DNA from: an uncultured Acidimicrobiales bacterium
GTDB lineage: Bacteria > Actinomycetota > Acidimicrobiia > Acidimicrobiales > SZUA-35
Direction: 5' to 3'
Length of the DNA: 64,000 nucleotides
Assembly: GCA_937922045.1 (NCBI GenBank)
Contig: CAKZXA010000014.1
Location: 57,479-121,478 of the forward strand
A model generated the notes under the pieces. That model was not told the DNA's origin. It saw only the letters and a list, made by a program, of their open reading frames with translations, and searched no databases. The translations under genes were made by a program, and so were the position numbers. Below are positions 1 to 7,586 of the stretch, piece by piece (the first letter of the stretch is position 1; the number at the start of each line of letters is the position of its first letter).

Positions 1-1
1 A

Positions 2-172
2 GACCGTGCCTACAACCCAGGAATGCCGCCTGAGCATGTCGTCGACATCGTCGGTGCCATGTGTCTACTGGTCGAATTCATGCGCCAGTTCGGCGTCGAT
101 GAGATGATCATTCGTCAGCGGGGAGTTGCCGATGGCAGAGCCCTCGCGTTGCTGGGATCAAGACCAGGCTGA
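2..172 (+). CDS. Ppx/GppA family phosphatase, C-terminal end (partial)
   Basis: An open frame enters from the left edge and stops at TGA 170-172, giving 56 residues. The visible tail contains GMPPEHVVDIVGAM, then a hydrophobic helix, then IIRQRGVADGRAL. This matches the usual end of exopolyphosphatase/guanosine pentaphosphate phosphohydrolases, where an R-G-[LV]-x-[DE]-G motif closes the ASKHA fold. These enzymes hydrolyse polyphosphate or pppGpp. The catalytic N-terminal half lies outside the window, so the choice between Ppx and GppA cannot be made. Its stop is 20 nt before the next gene on the same strand. Confidence 0.7.
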   Translation, partial: DRAYNPGMPPEHVVDIVGAMCLLVEFMRQFGVDEMIIRQRGVADGRALALLGSRPG

Positions 173-192
173 GAGACTAGGCTCGTGATGTG

Positions 193-780
193 ATGTACTC
201 CTTGCTCGGGCGCCGAATACTCCTACGCCCCTTGCGCACCGAGGATTTCTGGGCATGGCAAGAGGTTCGGCGACGCAATGCTGAGTGGTTGACCAAGTGG
301 GAACCGCGCCAGGCGCCGGGTAGTCCCGACCCTACGATCGACCAGGGGGCGTTCACCATGCGCTGCCAGGCTCGCGAGCGGGAATGGCAGATGGGATCGG
401 GCTACGGGTTCGGCATCTTTGTTGGTGGCGTCTTTTGTGGCGAGATCAACCTCAACAAGGTGCAGCGCGGCCCAATGCAGAGCGCCTATGTTGGCTACTG
501 GATCGACGAGGAACAGGCGGGCAACGGCTATGTCCCCGAAGGCCTGGCTGTGCTCATGAAGTACGCCTTTGAGGAACTGAAGCTCCACCGACTTCAGATC
601 TCGATCGTGCCTCGCAACAAGGCCTCACTACGGGTAGTCGGGAAGCTCGGCCTCCGCGACGAAGGAATCGCCTTGCGCTACCTGGAGATCAACGGGGTGT
701 GGGAAGACCACGTCCGCTTTGCCATCACGGTGGAGGAGTGGCTCGAACGGCGGGCCGGGCTGCACCAGGATTGGCTCTAG
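193..780 (+). CDS. GNAT family N-acetyltransferase, RimJ/RimL type
   Basis: A protein of 195 residues starting at ATG 193 (GTG 190 is an in-frame alternative). It begins LLGRRILLRPLRTEDF, typical of the RimJ/RimL/SpeG branch, and contains YVGYWIDEEQAGNGYVPEGL, the stretch that binds acetyl-CoA pyrophosphate (Q/R-x-x-G-x-G/A region), followed by ALMKYAFEELKLHRLQISI and NKASLRVVGKLG. The family acetylates ribosomal protein N-termini or small amines; the substrate here is unknown. The stop overlaps the convergent enoyl-CoA hydratase stop within a shared CTAG. Confidence 0.88.
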   Translation: MYSLLGRRILLRPLRTEDFWAWQEVRRRNAEWLTKWEPRQAPGSPDPTIDQGAFTMRCQAREREWQMGSGYGFGIFVGGVFCGEINLNKVQRGPMQSAYVGYWIDEEQAGNGYVPEGLAVLMKYAFEELKLHRLQISIVPRNKASLRVVGKLGLRDEGIALRYLEINGVWEDHVRFAITVEEWLERRAGLHQDWL

Positions 781-1529
781 CTCTTCGAGATCTTGGCTTT
801 GAGCTTGGCCAACTTCTCGGCAAAAACCGGCTGACGGGTCGACCAGGCCTGGGGGCCAAGTTCGTGGTTGACGGCCGCTGTCTGGCTGGTGACCCAACGA
901 ATGTCACCAATGGACTGTTTGGTCTTGATGATGAGGTCGCGGGGCACTGCGGCGGTGGTGGCGGCCATAGCCTGGGCCGCCGGTAGAAGCTCGTCATCTT
1001 CATAGACCTGGTAGGCCAGCCCTACCCGTGCCGCCTCAGCACCATCGAGAACCTGGGAGAAGAGCACAGCGGCCGCGGTGGCCTGCGGGCCACAAATGTT
1101 TTGGAACATCCAGGTGTGGCCGCCACCGGGGTGTATTCCGAGCTGGAGGAAACGATCATCGAAGCGGGCCGAGCTGCCAGCGAGACGCACATCGCAGATC
1201 AGGGCCAAGTTCATGCCGGCTCCGACGGCTGCACCATTGACAGCGGCAATCGTGGGCAGGGGAGAGCGGCCGACTCGCAGGAACCCTTCGTAGATGGCCA
1301 GAAGGCCGTCTTCGGCGGAGTCGCCGAGATGCGAGAGGTCGGCTCCGGCGCAGAAGGCGGGAGCGGCCCCGGTGACTACGATGGCCTTGATGTCATCGTT
1401 GGCTTCGAGGTCGTCGAAGACGCTGGTGAGCTGGTCACACATCTCCAAGGTCACAGCGTTTCGCTTCGCTGGGTCGTTCAGCGTGACAGTAGCAACGGAT
1501 TCGTTGAGAGCAACATTGACTAGGTCCAT
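777..1529 (-). CDS. Enoyl-CoA hydratase/isomerase family protein
   Basis: A crotonase-fold protein of 250 residues when started at ATG 1529; an upstream TTG at 1559 is less likely. It shows the early NDPAKRNAVT motif, the oxyanion-hole segments CAGADLSHLG and AAVNGAAVGAGMNLA, and DDRFLQLGIHPGGG near the usual second catalytic position. That position has G-I-H-P-G-G rather than the canonical G-x-x-P-E, so the second glutamate of a true hydratase seems absent and another crotonase reaction is possible. It converges on the GNAT gene, both stop codons sharing CTAG at 777-780. Confidence 0.85.
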   Translation of the reverse strand: MDLVNVALNESVATVTLNDPAKRNAVTLEMCDQLTSVFDDLEANDDIKAIVVTGAAPAFCAGADLSHLGDSAEDGLLAIYEGFLRVGRSPLPTIAAVNGAAVGAGMNLALICDVRLAGSSARFDDRFLQLGIHPGGGHTWMFQNICGPQATAAAVLFSQVLDGAEAARVGLAYQVYEDDELLPAAQAMAATTAAVPRDLIIKTKQSIGDIRWVTSQTAAVNHELGPQAWSTRQPVFAEKLAKLKAKISKS

Positions 1530-1561
1530 CCGGACAGTGTGCCAGGTCGCCGCTTTCAAGG

Positions 1562-1616
1562 GAATTTCGGCCGAATTTCGGCCGAAATTCGGCGGAATCT
1601 CGGCGGAATCTCGGCG
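1562..1616. repeat. Five tandem 11-bp repeats (GAATYTCGGCS)
   Basis: Five consecutive 11-bp units start at 1562, 1573, 1584, 1595 and 1606. The first two are identical (GAATTTCGGCC), the third is GAAATTCGGCG, and the last two are identical (GAATCTCGGCG). The array lies between the divergent enoyl-CoA hydratase and maf genes, 33 bp upstream of the hydratase ATG. It could be replication slippage or an array of protein-binding sites; nothing in the sequence decides. Confidence 0.85.
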
Positions 1617-1694
1617 GCGCGTGAGACCGGCGGAAGTGGCTCGCTGAGCCAGCGGGGCCGACGGCCTGGTGCGCCTTGGTCCTAACCTGGAACT

Positions 1695-2363
1695 ATGACG
1701 TCGAACAGCGACCAGGTTGAGATCGAACCGTCAGCGTTCGTGCTCGCCTCCACGTCACCTCGTCGTCTCGACCTGCTGCGTCTCGCCGGGGTCGAACCGA
1801 CGCTGCATGCGGTCGAAATCGATGAGACACCGCTGGCAGGGGAGACACCGGCTGCCATGGTTGGACGTCTGGCGACGGAGAAGGCTAGGGCCAGCTGGAA
1901 CCGGGGTTTGGATCAGCCCAACAAGATCTGGACGGCCGGGGCGAGTCCGCTCCTGATCGCCGCTGACACCACCGTCGATCTCGATGGCGTCTCCTTGGGA
2001 AAGCCGAGCGACGAAGCGCAGGCTGCCGAGATGCTGACAGCCCTCTCAGGCCGTACGCACCAGGTGTTTTCGGGGGTTGCAGTGATGGCGGAGGGCCGCT
2101 GCGAAACCATTATCGAGCGCACGGTCGTACGCTTTCGTGCGCTTAGCGAGGAGGACATCGGTTGGTATGTTTCCTCGGGCGAGCCCCACGGCAAGGCAGG
2201 TTCGTATACCATCCAAGGTCTAGGATCATGGATGGTTGAGCACATGGAGGGTTCGTACCATAACGTCGTCGGCCTGCCGGTCGCGGCTCTAGATACCGTG
2301 ACGAGCTCGTTTGGCTGGCCGCTGCGCCGCTTGGCGGATCGCTTCCCCGCGGTGAAGGCGTGA
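1695..2363 (+). CDS. maf: Maf-like nucleoside triphosphate pyrophosphatase
   Basis: A protein of 222 residues, near the normal Maf length. Motifs in order: FVLASTSPRRLDLLRLAGV (signature S-x-S-P-R-R), VDETP-like IDETPLAGETP, LLIAADTTVDLDG with the catalytic acidic residues, LGKPSDEAQAAEMLTALSGRTHQVFSGV, and GKAGSYTIQGLGS near the C-terminus. Maf proteins hydrolyse non-canonical or modified nucleoside triphosphates (dTTP/UTP or m7GTP types) to monophosphates in the cytoplasm. The gene is followed after 10 nt by the YbhN-like membrane protein, suggesting co-transcription. Confidence 0.93.
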   Translation: MTSNSDQVEIEPSAFVLASTSPRRLDLLRLAGVEPTLHAVEIDETPLAGETPAAMVGRLATEKARASWNRGLDQPNKIWTAGASPLLIAADTTVDLDGVSLGKPSDEAQAAEMLTALSGRTHQVFSGVAVMAEGRCETIIERTVVRFRALSEEDIGWYVSSGEPHGKAGSYTIQGLGSWMVEHMEGSYHNVVGLPVAALDTVTSSFGWPLRRLADRFPAVKA

Positions 2364-2373
2364 GGGTCTACTG

Positions 2374-3465
2374 ATGAGCGCCCATCAGGTCACCGAGCTT
2401 CCCGGTGGTCTGCGATCTCTGCGCCGCATTTTGTGGTCGGGGGTCCTTCTGGCGGTGGGCGCTATCGCCCTCTACTTCATGCAGGACGAACTGCGTGACG
2501 TGCTCTCGTCCAGCCCACGGCTACGCACCATCCGGCCGGGCTGGTTCCTGGTGATGGCCTTGACCGAAGCGGTGAGTTTTGCCTGCTTGTGGTGGCTGAC
2601 CCGTATTGTCCTGCCCCATGTGAGCTGGTTTGTTGCCGCTACCAGCCAGCTGGTTTCCAACGCGGTGAGTCGGCTCATTCCTGGTGGTGCCGCCACCGGC
2701 GGAGCCGTCTACTACCGCATGCTGTCGGCGTCGGGTGTGGGCGCTGGTGAGGCTGGCGGCGCCCTGGCTGTGAGCTCGATGCTTACCACCTCGGCCCTGG
2801 TGGCCATTCCGGCTGTTGCCGGGCTACTCGCCTTGCTCGGTGCGCCGATCCCCGAGAGCCTCTTCCCTGCGGCGGTAGCTGGTGGTGTGATGTTTGTGAC
2901 GCTGGTCGGCGTCGGTGCTGCGGCGATGATGTTCACTCGACCGCTCCAGATCGTTGAGCTGGTGCTCGACCGGGTCTTCGGTGCGGTCGGTCGCCCCTTT
3001 GGGCGGACGTGGGGCGTACGACGGGGCTCGCTGGTCGAGGAGCGAGATCGGCTCGTCGAGGTTGTAGGGTCTCGCTGGCCCAGCGCTATCGCTGCATCGG
3101 CTGGCAAGTGGGCGTTCGATTATCTGACGCTTGTCGCCGCCCTCTACAGCGTCGGCGCTGATCCGCGGCTCAGCCTGGTGTTGCTGGCCTATGCCGGTGC
3201 TCAGCTGCTCGGCATGATACCGATCACGCCGGGAGGGTTTGGCTTCGTCGAGGTCGGGCTCTACGGCCTGCTTATCGTTTCGGGCATTAGCGCTCAGGAC
3301 GCCAGCCTGGCCACCATTGCTTACCGCGTGATCTCGTTCTGGGTCCCGATCGTGAGTGGTCTCGGGGCTTGGCTGGCCTTCATGGGTCGGGGCTTCACGG
3401 AGCGTTCCGACGAGCATGGTGATCAGGCGGCAACGGGTACGGATCCGTCGGCCCACGCCTTCTAG
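2374..3465 (+). CDS. YbhN/UPF0104 (lysylphosphatidylglycerol synthase TM-region-like) membrane protein
   Basis: A polytopic membrane protein of 363 residues with about eight hydrophobic segments. It has the family signature of an early helix pair, SRLIPGGAATGGAVYYRML (R-x-x-P-G-G-A/G), a central long cytoplasmic loop, and AGAQLLGMIPITPGGFGFVEVGL near the C-terminus, where the P-x-T-P-G-G-x-G motif is diagnostic. This fold is the integral-membrane half of MprF, but most free-standing members have no proven function; a flippase or lipid-transfer role is inferred. It sits 10 nt after maf. Confidence 0.85.
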   Translation: MSAHQVTELPGGLRSLRRILWSGVLLAVGAIALYFMQDELRDVLSSSPRLRTIRPGWFLVMALTEAVSFACLWWLTRIVLPHVSWFVAATSQLVSNAVSRLIPGGAATGGAVYYRMLSASGVGAGEAGGALAVSSMLTTSALVAIPAVAGLLALLGAPIPESLFPAAVAGGVMFVTLVGVGAAAMMFTRPLQIVELVLDRVFGAVGRPFGRTWGVRRGSLVEERDRLVEVVGSRWPSAIAASAGKWAFDYLTLVAALYSVGADPRLSLVLLAYAGAQLLGMIPITPGGFGFVEVGLYGLLIVSGISAQDASLATIAYRVISFWVPIVSGLGAWLAFMGRGFTERSDEHGDQAATGTDPSAHAF

Positions 3466-3486
3466 CCGCTCGACGTTTGCCGCTGA

Positions 3487-3921
3487 GTGTCACACCAGCT
3501 GGTCATAGTGGGAACTGTGGATAGGCAGAAGCACTCTCAAGGGCTCCTCGGGCTCGAGCTAACCTCGGTCAGGTTCGCTGAGCTCGGCCAGCAGTTGTCG
3601 CTGGTGGCGAGAGCACATGGCCTACGCACCCCCGCCTTTCGTTCTCCGCCTCGAATGCCGGGGGTGCGTAGGTCTCTTCAGCGCAGGCCCAACGGCTCGG
3701 CAACCGTTGCGGTCGCAGCGAGAGGTCGGCCGATGGTCGCTGTCATGGCCGACATGATCGAGGGCGTCATTTTGGCGAATAATGATCTGCCCCAAACCGA
3801 GCTTTCAGCCGTTCGGGATGAGCTTTGGATTGTGGCTTCGGAGATCCTTGATTCCGCTATGTCGCAGCCGACGGGTGGCATAGCCAGCGCCGAGCCCAAG
3901 TTCGACGCTCGCGCCGCCTAG
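3487..3921 (+). CDS. Conserved hypothetical protein with basic RSPPRxPGxxRxLxR motif
   Basis: A protein of 144 residues from GTG 3487; GTG 3514 is an in-frame alternative. No membrane segment or signal peptide. The middle carries LRTPAFRSPPRMPGVRRSLQRR, then a hydrophobic strand-rich part (TVAVAARGRPMVAVMADMIEGVILAN). Codon use is like the neighbours and the gene fits between two co-directional genes with short gaps, so it is probably real. I cannot assign a function. Confidence 0.65.
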   Translation: MSHQLVIVGTVDRQKHSQGLLGLELTSVRFAELGQQLSLVARAHGLRTPAFRSPPRMPGVRRSLQRRPNGSATVAVAARGRPMVAVMADMIEGVILANNDLPQTELSAVRDELWIVASEILDSAMSQPTGGIASAEPKFDARAA

Positions 3922-3965
3922 ACTTATCTCGAACTAGCCGCCGGCCGAAGTGGGGATCTGCATCG

Positions 3966-4412
3966 ATGATGACGAAACAGTCTGTGACCGCAGAGCTCAG
4001 CTCGTCGCTTAAAGACCCGGGCCGCTGGCTCATCATCGGTGTTATCGCGGTGGCTGCCTTCTTCGTACTTTGGTTTGCCCGCAATCAGATCGTGCAACCT
4101 TTCGACGAGCTTGTGACCGAGCGCTTGTGTGTTGCCCACGGCGAGGAGATCGGCCGCGAGTTGGCAACCTTCGAACGATCGAACCGGTTCGGTCTACGTA
4201 ACCGGTCGCACGGTTCCTGTTCGTTCCTAGCCGGAGAGAACGGTGAGCCGGCAATGATGCTCACGCTGGCGGAGACGGTGACTGGGCCTATGTTTCGCAT
4301 GGCGAAGATCGTTGGTCTGGTTCTCCAGTTCGGCGTAGTGAGTATCTTCCTGCGTCTTGTGGTCGATCCGATTCTTTCCACCTACGATGCCATCCGCTCA
4401 GGGGCGCGCTAG
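3966..4412 (+). CDS. Hypothetical two-TM membrane protein
   Basis: A protein of 148 residues (ATG 3966 or 3969). One hydrophobic segment lies at about residues 22-40 (WLIIGVIAVAAFFVLWF) and another at about 118-133 (MAKIVGLVLQFGVVSIFLRLV). Between them is a polar domain with two cysteines (ERLCVAHGEE and HGSCSFL) that could form a disulfide outside the membrane. No family recognised. It is the last gene before tRNA-Leu. Confidence 0.7.
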   Translation: MMTKQSVTAELSSSLKDPGRWLIIGVIAVAAFFVLWFARNQIVQPFDELVTERLCVAHGEEIGRELATFERSNRFGLRNRSHGSCSFLAGENGEPAMMLTLAETVTGPMFRMAKIVGLVLQFGVVSIFLRLVVDPILSTYDAIRSGAR

Positions 4413-4462
4413 CCAGATTCGGGTCTAGTCTTAGGGGTCGAGAAGACAATCTCGCCCTCGTA

Positions 4463-4548
4463 GCCCGGGTGGCGGAATCGGCAGACGCAGAGGGCTTAAA
4501 CCCCTCGGACCTTAACGGGTCGTACGGGTTCAAGTCCCGTCCCGGGCA
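4463..4548 (+). tRNA. tRNA-Leu (anticodon UAA)
   Basis: A complete class II tRNA cloverleaf. The acceptor stem GCCCGGG (4463-4469) pairs with CCCGGGC (4541-4547) and A4548 is the discriminator. The anticodon stem GAGGG/CCCTC encloses loop CTTAAAC with anticodon TAA at 4497-4499. A long variable arm (GACC/GGTC) follows, then T-arm ACGGG-TTCAAGT-CCCGT. CCA is not encoded. It reads UUA, a rare codon in high-GC genomes (and UUG by wobble). Confidence 0.97.
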
Positions 4549-4596
4549 CCCAAAGCAGCTGTAGGGGACTGACCAAAGACCGGCAGGGACCGACGC

Positions 4597-4867
4597 CTAC
4601 TGGAGATATCGCAAGCCGGCAGCCGTCGGTCGAAAGCCGCACTGATCGAAATAGAAGGACGCAACGTTCTCATCGAAGCCGAGCGGTGACCCAGCCGAGG
4701 CTGTGGCGATCAAGCCACCGGCTCCATAGATCGACTGGACTCGGCGTGTCGATTCTGAACGCACGACTATGCACTCGCTGTACTTCGTCGTTGCTGAACG
4801 GGCTCCGCCAATCGACCACTGTCTTGAACATCTCGTCAGTTTCCCATAGGGGTAATGTGCCATTCAA
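4597..4867 (-). pseudogene. GNAT acetyltransferase remnant, core deleted and frameshifted
   Basis: The N-terminal part reads from ATG 4831 (or TTG 4867): FKTVVDWRSPFSNDEVQRVH, then LWSRWLDRHSLGWVTARL and a stop at 4670-4672. Shifted by one frame, the C-terminal part reads FDENVASFYFDQCGFRPTAAGLRYLQ and stops at 4597. These are the first and last thirds of one GNAT subfamily whose intact members, as I recall them, have a W-x-x-x-x-RHSLGWV segment and end in LHVDF....FYFDACGFRPT-AGL. The 70-80 residues in between, with the acetyl-CoA-binding motif, are missing. The join lies near 4670-4685. A recent internal deletion is the simplest explanation. Confidence 0.7.
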
Positions 4868-5034
4868 TCGGCCTGGGGGACTGCTCGAAGGGCCTCGACT
4901 AAGGCCCCGCTCAGCCGTAGCACCTCTTCTCTGCTGAGAACCCGTTGATAGCTATTAGCTGGCAGCATGGCAACGCTGCGGCGGAAGCGCTCAACATCTT
5001 CGGCGACGGTCAGATCAGTATCGTGTCCTAGCAT
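4864..5034 (-). CDS. Small hypothetical protein, 56 aa
   Basis: An open frame from ATG 5034 to TGA 4864-4866. The product is acidic at the start (MLGHDTDLTVAEDVERFRRS) and forms an amphipathic C-terminal half (REEVLRLSGALVEALRAVPQAD). It directly precedes the GNAT remnant on the same strand; a TTG for the remnant overlaps its stop. Codon use is compatible with coding and the adjacency suggests an old operon. No family recognised; it may be decaying with its partner. Confidence 0.45.
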   Translation of the reverse strand: MLGHDTDLTVAEDVERFRRSVAMLPANSYQRVLSREEVLRLSGALVEALRAVPQAD

Positions 5035-5105
5035 CCGGCAACACTACCAGAACGTACGTTCGATTACGTCCTGAATGAGGTTCAATCTTGAACTAGGGCT
5101 TGGAG

Positions 5106-5864
5106 TTAGGGGGACTGGTCGACACCTAGCGTGCGGTCCTGGAGATGCTCCATCACCGCTGCATCGTGAGCGCGATCGCCTTCGGTGCCTCTATGGCGAT
5201 GATCGAGGTCATCGAGATGATCGAGCCGTCCGTAGGCGATGACCGTGTCGCCGGGCTGGACCCGAGTGTGGCCGGTCGGGGTGCCGGAGAACGAACCATC
5301 GGCGCGGTGAACACCGAGCACAACGATTCCCTCTGAAGGTAGGTGAAGATCGGCCAGCGGTGTCTCGACCAGCCAATCACCGCTACGGGCAAAGAGCTCG
5401 ATTACGCCAAAGTCATGACCGAACCGCAGCAGGCTGGCGAGGTCGCGCGTTTCGAGGTCGGTCCATCGGGCCAGCGCCCATTTGGTCGCCCGATTTAGAG
5501 CCCGTTCCAAGAGCTGGAGTCTGGTCAGGATGAGAAGTGCAACGAGGCCGATGGCCAAGAGAGCGGCTCGTTCTGCGGTCTGGGTCGGGGCCGCATTGAC
5601 AAAGCCGAGGAGTAGCGAGGTAATGCCGGTGATGATGCCGGCGTTGCCGAACGTCATCAGCCAAAGCACGATGCGTCGCCGAACCGGATGGTTGAGTACA
5701 TCTTCGGCTTCAGATGTGGTGTAGCCCACCCCCATCAGAGCCGACCGAGCTTGAAAATTGGCGGATTCGGTAGCCATCCCTGTGCCGACCAACGCCACTG
5801 TGGCGACGCGCGAAGCGACCACGAAGAAGGTGACGACGAGTAGGAGTGAGAGCACAGCAACCAT
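5106..5864 (-). CDS. Membrane protein with C-terminal TrkA-C (RCK_C) domain
   Basis: A protein of 252 residues. N-terminal helix at about residues 3-27 (VLSLLLVVTFFVVASRVATVALVG), two more at roughly 66-88 and 97-114. A soluble C-terminal part follows with FGVIELFARSGDWLVETPLADLHLPSEGIVVLGVHRADG and VQPGDTVIAYGRLDHLDDLD, the pattern of a TrkA-C ligand-binding domain. Such domains gate cation transport in response to nucleotides such as c-di-AMP. The protein lacks a pore signature, so channel activity is not shown. Confidence 0.8.
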   Translation of the reverse strand: MVAVLSLLLVVTFFVVASRVATVALVGTGMATESANFQARSALMGVGYTTSEAEDVLNHPVRRRIVLWLMTFGNAGIITGITSLLLGFVNAAPTQTAERAALLAIGLVALLILTRLQLLERALNRATKWALARWTDLETRDLASLLRFGHDFGVIELFARSGDWLVETPLADLHLPSEGIVVLGVHRADGSFSGTPTGHTRVQPGDTVIAYGRLDHLDDLDHRHRGTEGDRAHDAAVMEHLQDRTLGVDQSP

Positions 5865-6091
5865 GGCGTTGGTATCACATCGGTAGCAGCCGATCGGAGA
5901 TTACCTGTGGACGACACAGAACGATTCTGAGGCTGAAGGTCGGCGAATCCTTGAGCGAATGAAGAGGAACGGGGACAGTGGCGGCAGCGGCGGTTCCCCA
6001 TAGGGCGACGGTGCCGAGCGGTCGGCCGTAACGACGGTCAGATTGCACCCGGTTTGGACAAGGGTCAGTGGTGGTGTGAGAAAATGCGGTC

Positions 6092-6922
6092 ATGCCCCTC
6101 GCTCTCAGCAAGGCCCACGTCGAGCAGTACAAGGATCAGGGCTGGCTGTCGCCGCTTGATGTCTTGACCCAGGTCGAGACGACCAAGGCCCGAAGCGAAC
6201 TGGCGGCGTTCGAGGCTGAGCATGGCCCATTGGCGAAGCGAGTCGAACGGTCGCGGGCATACCTACCGTTCGTCTGGGTTGATCAGATCATGCGCAAGCC
6301 GCTGCTGGTCGACATGGTCGAAGACCTGATCGGCCCGAACATTCTGTGTTGGAACGCCATCTTCTGGATCAAGGAACCCGGCGCAGGGAGCTTCGTTGGG
6401 TGGCACCAAGACGTCGCCTATTGGGGCCTCGACAACCGAGAACTGGTCACCGTTTGGGTCGCCCTATCCAACGCCAGCGAGCAGGCCGGTTGCATGAGCG
6501 TGCTGCCGGGCAGCCAGCACCAAACCCTCGATCACAGTGAAACCTACGACCCTGCGAACCTACTCACGAGAGGTCAGCACATCCAAGATATCGATCCGGC
6601 CGACACGGTGGCCATGCCACTGCAGGCAGGTCAGGCATCGTTCCACAATGTGGCAACCGCCCACGGATCAGGACCCAACAACGCAGAGGATCGCCGGATC
6701 GGCCTTTCGCTTCACTACATGCCAACCCACACACGCCAGACCCTGGCCGACTGGGACAGTGCTGCCTTCATCCGAGGCGAGGATCACTTCCAACACTTCG
6801 ATCACGCCCCTCGTCCCAAACGCGATCTCGACCCTGAGGTTATGGCGTACCACGCCCGGTCGGCTGATTCCTTGCGTCGTATCGTCTATTCGGGAGCTGA
6901 TACGTCCCGCACGACGCTCTGA
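6092..6922 (+). CDS. Phytanoyl-CoA dioxygenase (PhyH) family protein
   Basis: A protein of 276 residues of the Fe(II)/2-oxoglutarate-dependent PhyH family. The iron-binding H-x-D is seen in GWHQDVAYWGL at about residues 106-108, the distal His in the segment FHNVATAHGSGPN (HGSGPN), followed by RRIGLSLHYMP where an Arg usually binds 2-oxoglutarate. SVLPGSQH is also typical. Substrate unknown: bacterial members hydroxylate ectoine, halogenate or modify small molecules. It is a single gene, divergent from the TrkA-C protein, with the 226-bp intergenic space likely holding both promoters. Confidence 0.92.
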   Translation: MPLALSKAHVEQYKDQGWLSPLDVLTQVETTKARSELAAFEAEHGPLAKRVERSRAYLPFVWVDQIMRKPLLVDMVEDLIGPNILCWNAIFWIKEPGAGSFVGWHQDVAYWGLDNRELVTVWVALSNASEQAGCMSVLPGSQHQTLDHSETYDPANLLTRGQHIQDIDPADTVAMPLQAGQASFHNVATAHGSGPNNAEDRRIGLSLHYMPTHTRQTLADWDSAAFIRGEDHFQHFDHAPRPKRDLDPEVMAYHARSADSLRRIVYSGADTSRTTL

Positions 6923-6940
6923 CCTTGATACTGAGGATCT

Positions 6941-7018
6941 GTGAATCAACGCTGTGAATCAACGCTGTGAATCAACGCCGTGAATCAACGCCGTGAGTCA
7001 ACGCCGTGAATCAACGCT
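6941..7018. repeat. Six tandem 13-bp repeats (GTGAATCAACGCY)
   Basis: Six head-to-tail 13-bp units begin at 6941, 6954, 6967, 6980, 6993 and 7006. Only the last base alternates (T,T,C,C,C,T), plus one A-to-G change in the fifth copy. The array lies between the 3' ends of the dioxygenase and the convergent YCII gene, 18 bp after the dioxygenase stop. Near-identity suggests recent slippage expansion; a role in termination or protein binding is not demonstrated. Confidence 0.92.
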
Positions 7019-7086
7019 GTGCCGTGACCGAATCGCGGCGCCTGTTCTTGGGGCAGGAGTCGGTCACGACACATAGCCGATGGCGC

Positions 7087-7404
7087 TCAGCCCATGTCGA
7101 TGGTCTCGGAGATCTGCACGGTGTGGCCGTGCTTTAGCACAGGGCAACCCTGGGCGATCTTGGACGCTGCTGCCATGTCAGCGGCGTTGATGATGGTGTA
7201 GCCGGTCATCGAGGCTGGAGCCGCGGTCGAGCTGCCATCGGGGCCAACCCCCGACGCATTGCCGAACGGTGCGCCACCATCGACCAAGGCGTCACCCATG
7301 GCGCCGTACCATGCGCCCCACTCCTGCATGACTGCTTCCATCTCGGCTGGATCATCGGGCATCGGGCCCATCTCGCCGTGAAAGGTCAGTACGTACTTTT
7401 GCAT
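7087..7404 (-). CDS. YCII-related domain protein
   Basis: A protein of 105 residues beginning MQKYVLTFHGEMG, with a helix containing MEAVMQEWGAWYGAMGDALVDGG and the closing strand GYTIINAADMAAASKIAQGCPVLKHGHTVQI. This is the DGPF/YCII ferredoxin-like fold. Related proteins are often encoded beside ECF sigma factors, but none is here. A strong Shine-Dalgarno (AAGGGGAG) precedes ATG 7404. Function unknown; a dimeric small-molecule-binding or lyase role is known for a few relatives. Confidence 0.85.
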   Translation of the reverse strand: MQKYVLTFHGEMGPMPDDPAEMEAVMQEWGAWYGAMGDALVDGGAPFGNASGVGPDGSSTAAPASMTGYTIINAADMAAASKIAQGCPVLKHGHTVQISETIDMG

Positions 7405-7528
7405 TTTTCTCCCCTTTTGGGTGTTGTCGCAGGTTCCTGTTTACCGCGGTTGTTGGTACGACGAACGGGAGGTCTCGGATTGGACAGGGTTCGCCAAAAA
7501 CATTCTGTCTCTTCGACGAGACGCGAAA

Positions 7529-7560
7529 GGGCCCCAGCCGACTAATGCCTGCTGGGGCCC
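7529..7560 (-). terminator. Terminator-like hairpin ending the aap operon
   Basis: A perfect 10-bp stem, GGGCCCCAGC (7529-7538) with GCTGGGGCCC (7551-7560), around a 12-nt loop. Read on the minus strand it is followed by TTTCG. It lies 26 nt after the stop of the ATP-binding subunit, the last gene of the amino-acid importer. Confidence 0.75.
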
Positions 7561-7586
7561 GATTTCGGGAATGTTGTTTCGGTCCC

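Noticed and set aside
4670..4863. Two overlapping short minus-strand frames as two separate genes
   Set aside because: Their sequences are the two ends of one GNAT family protein, so a single disrupted gene explains them better.
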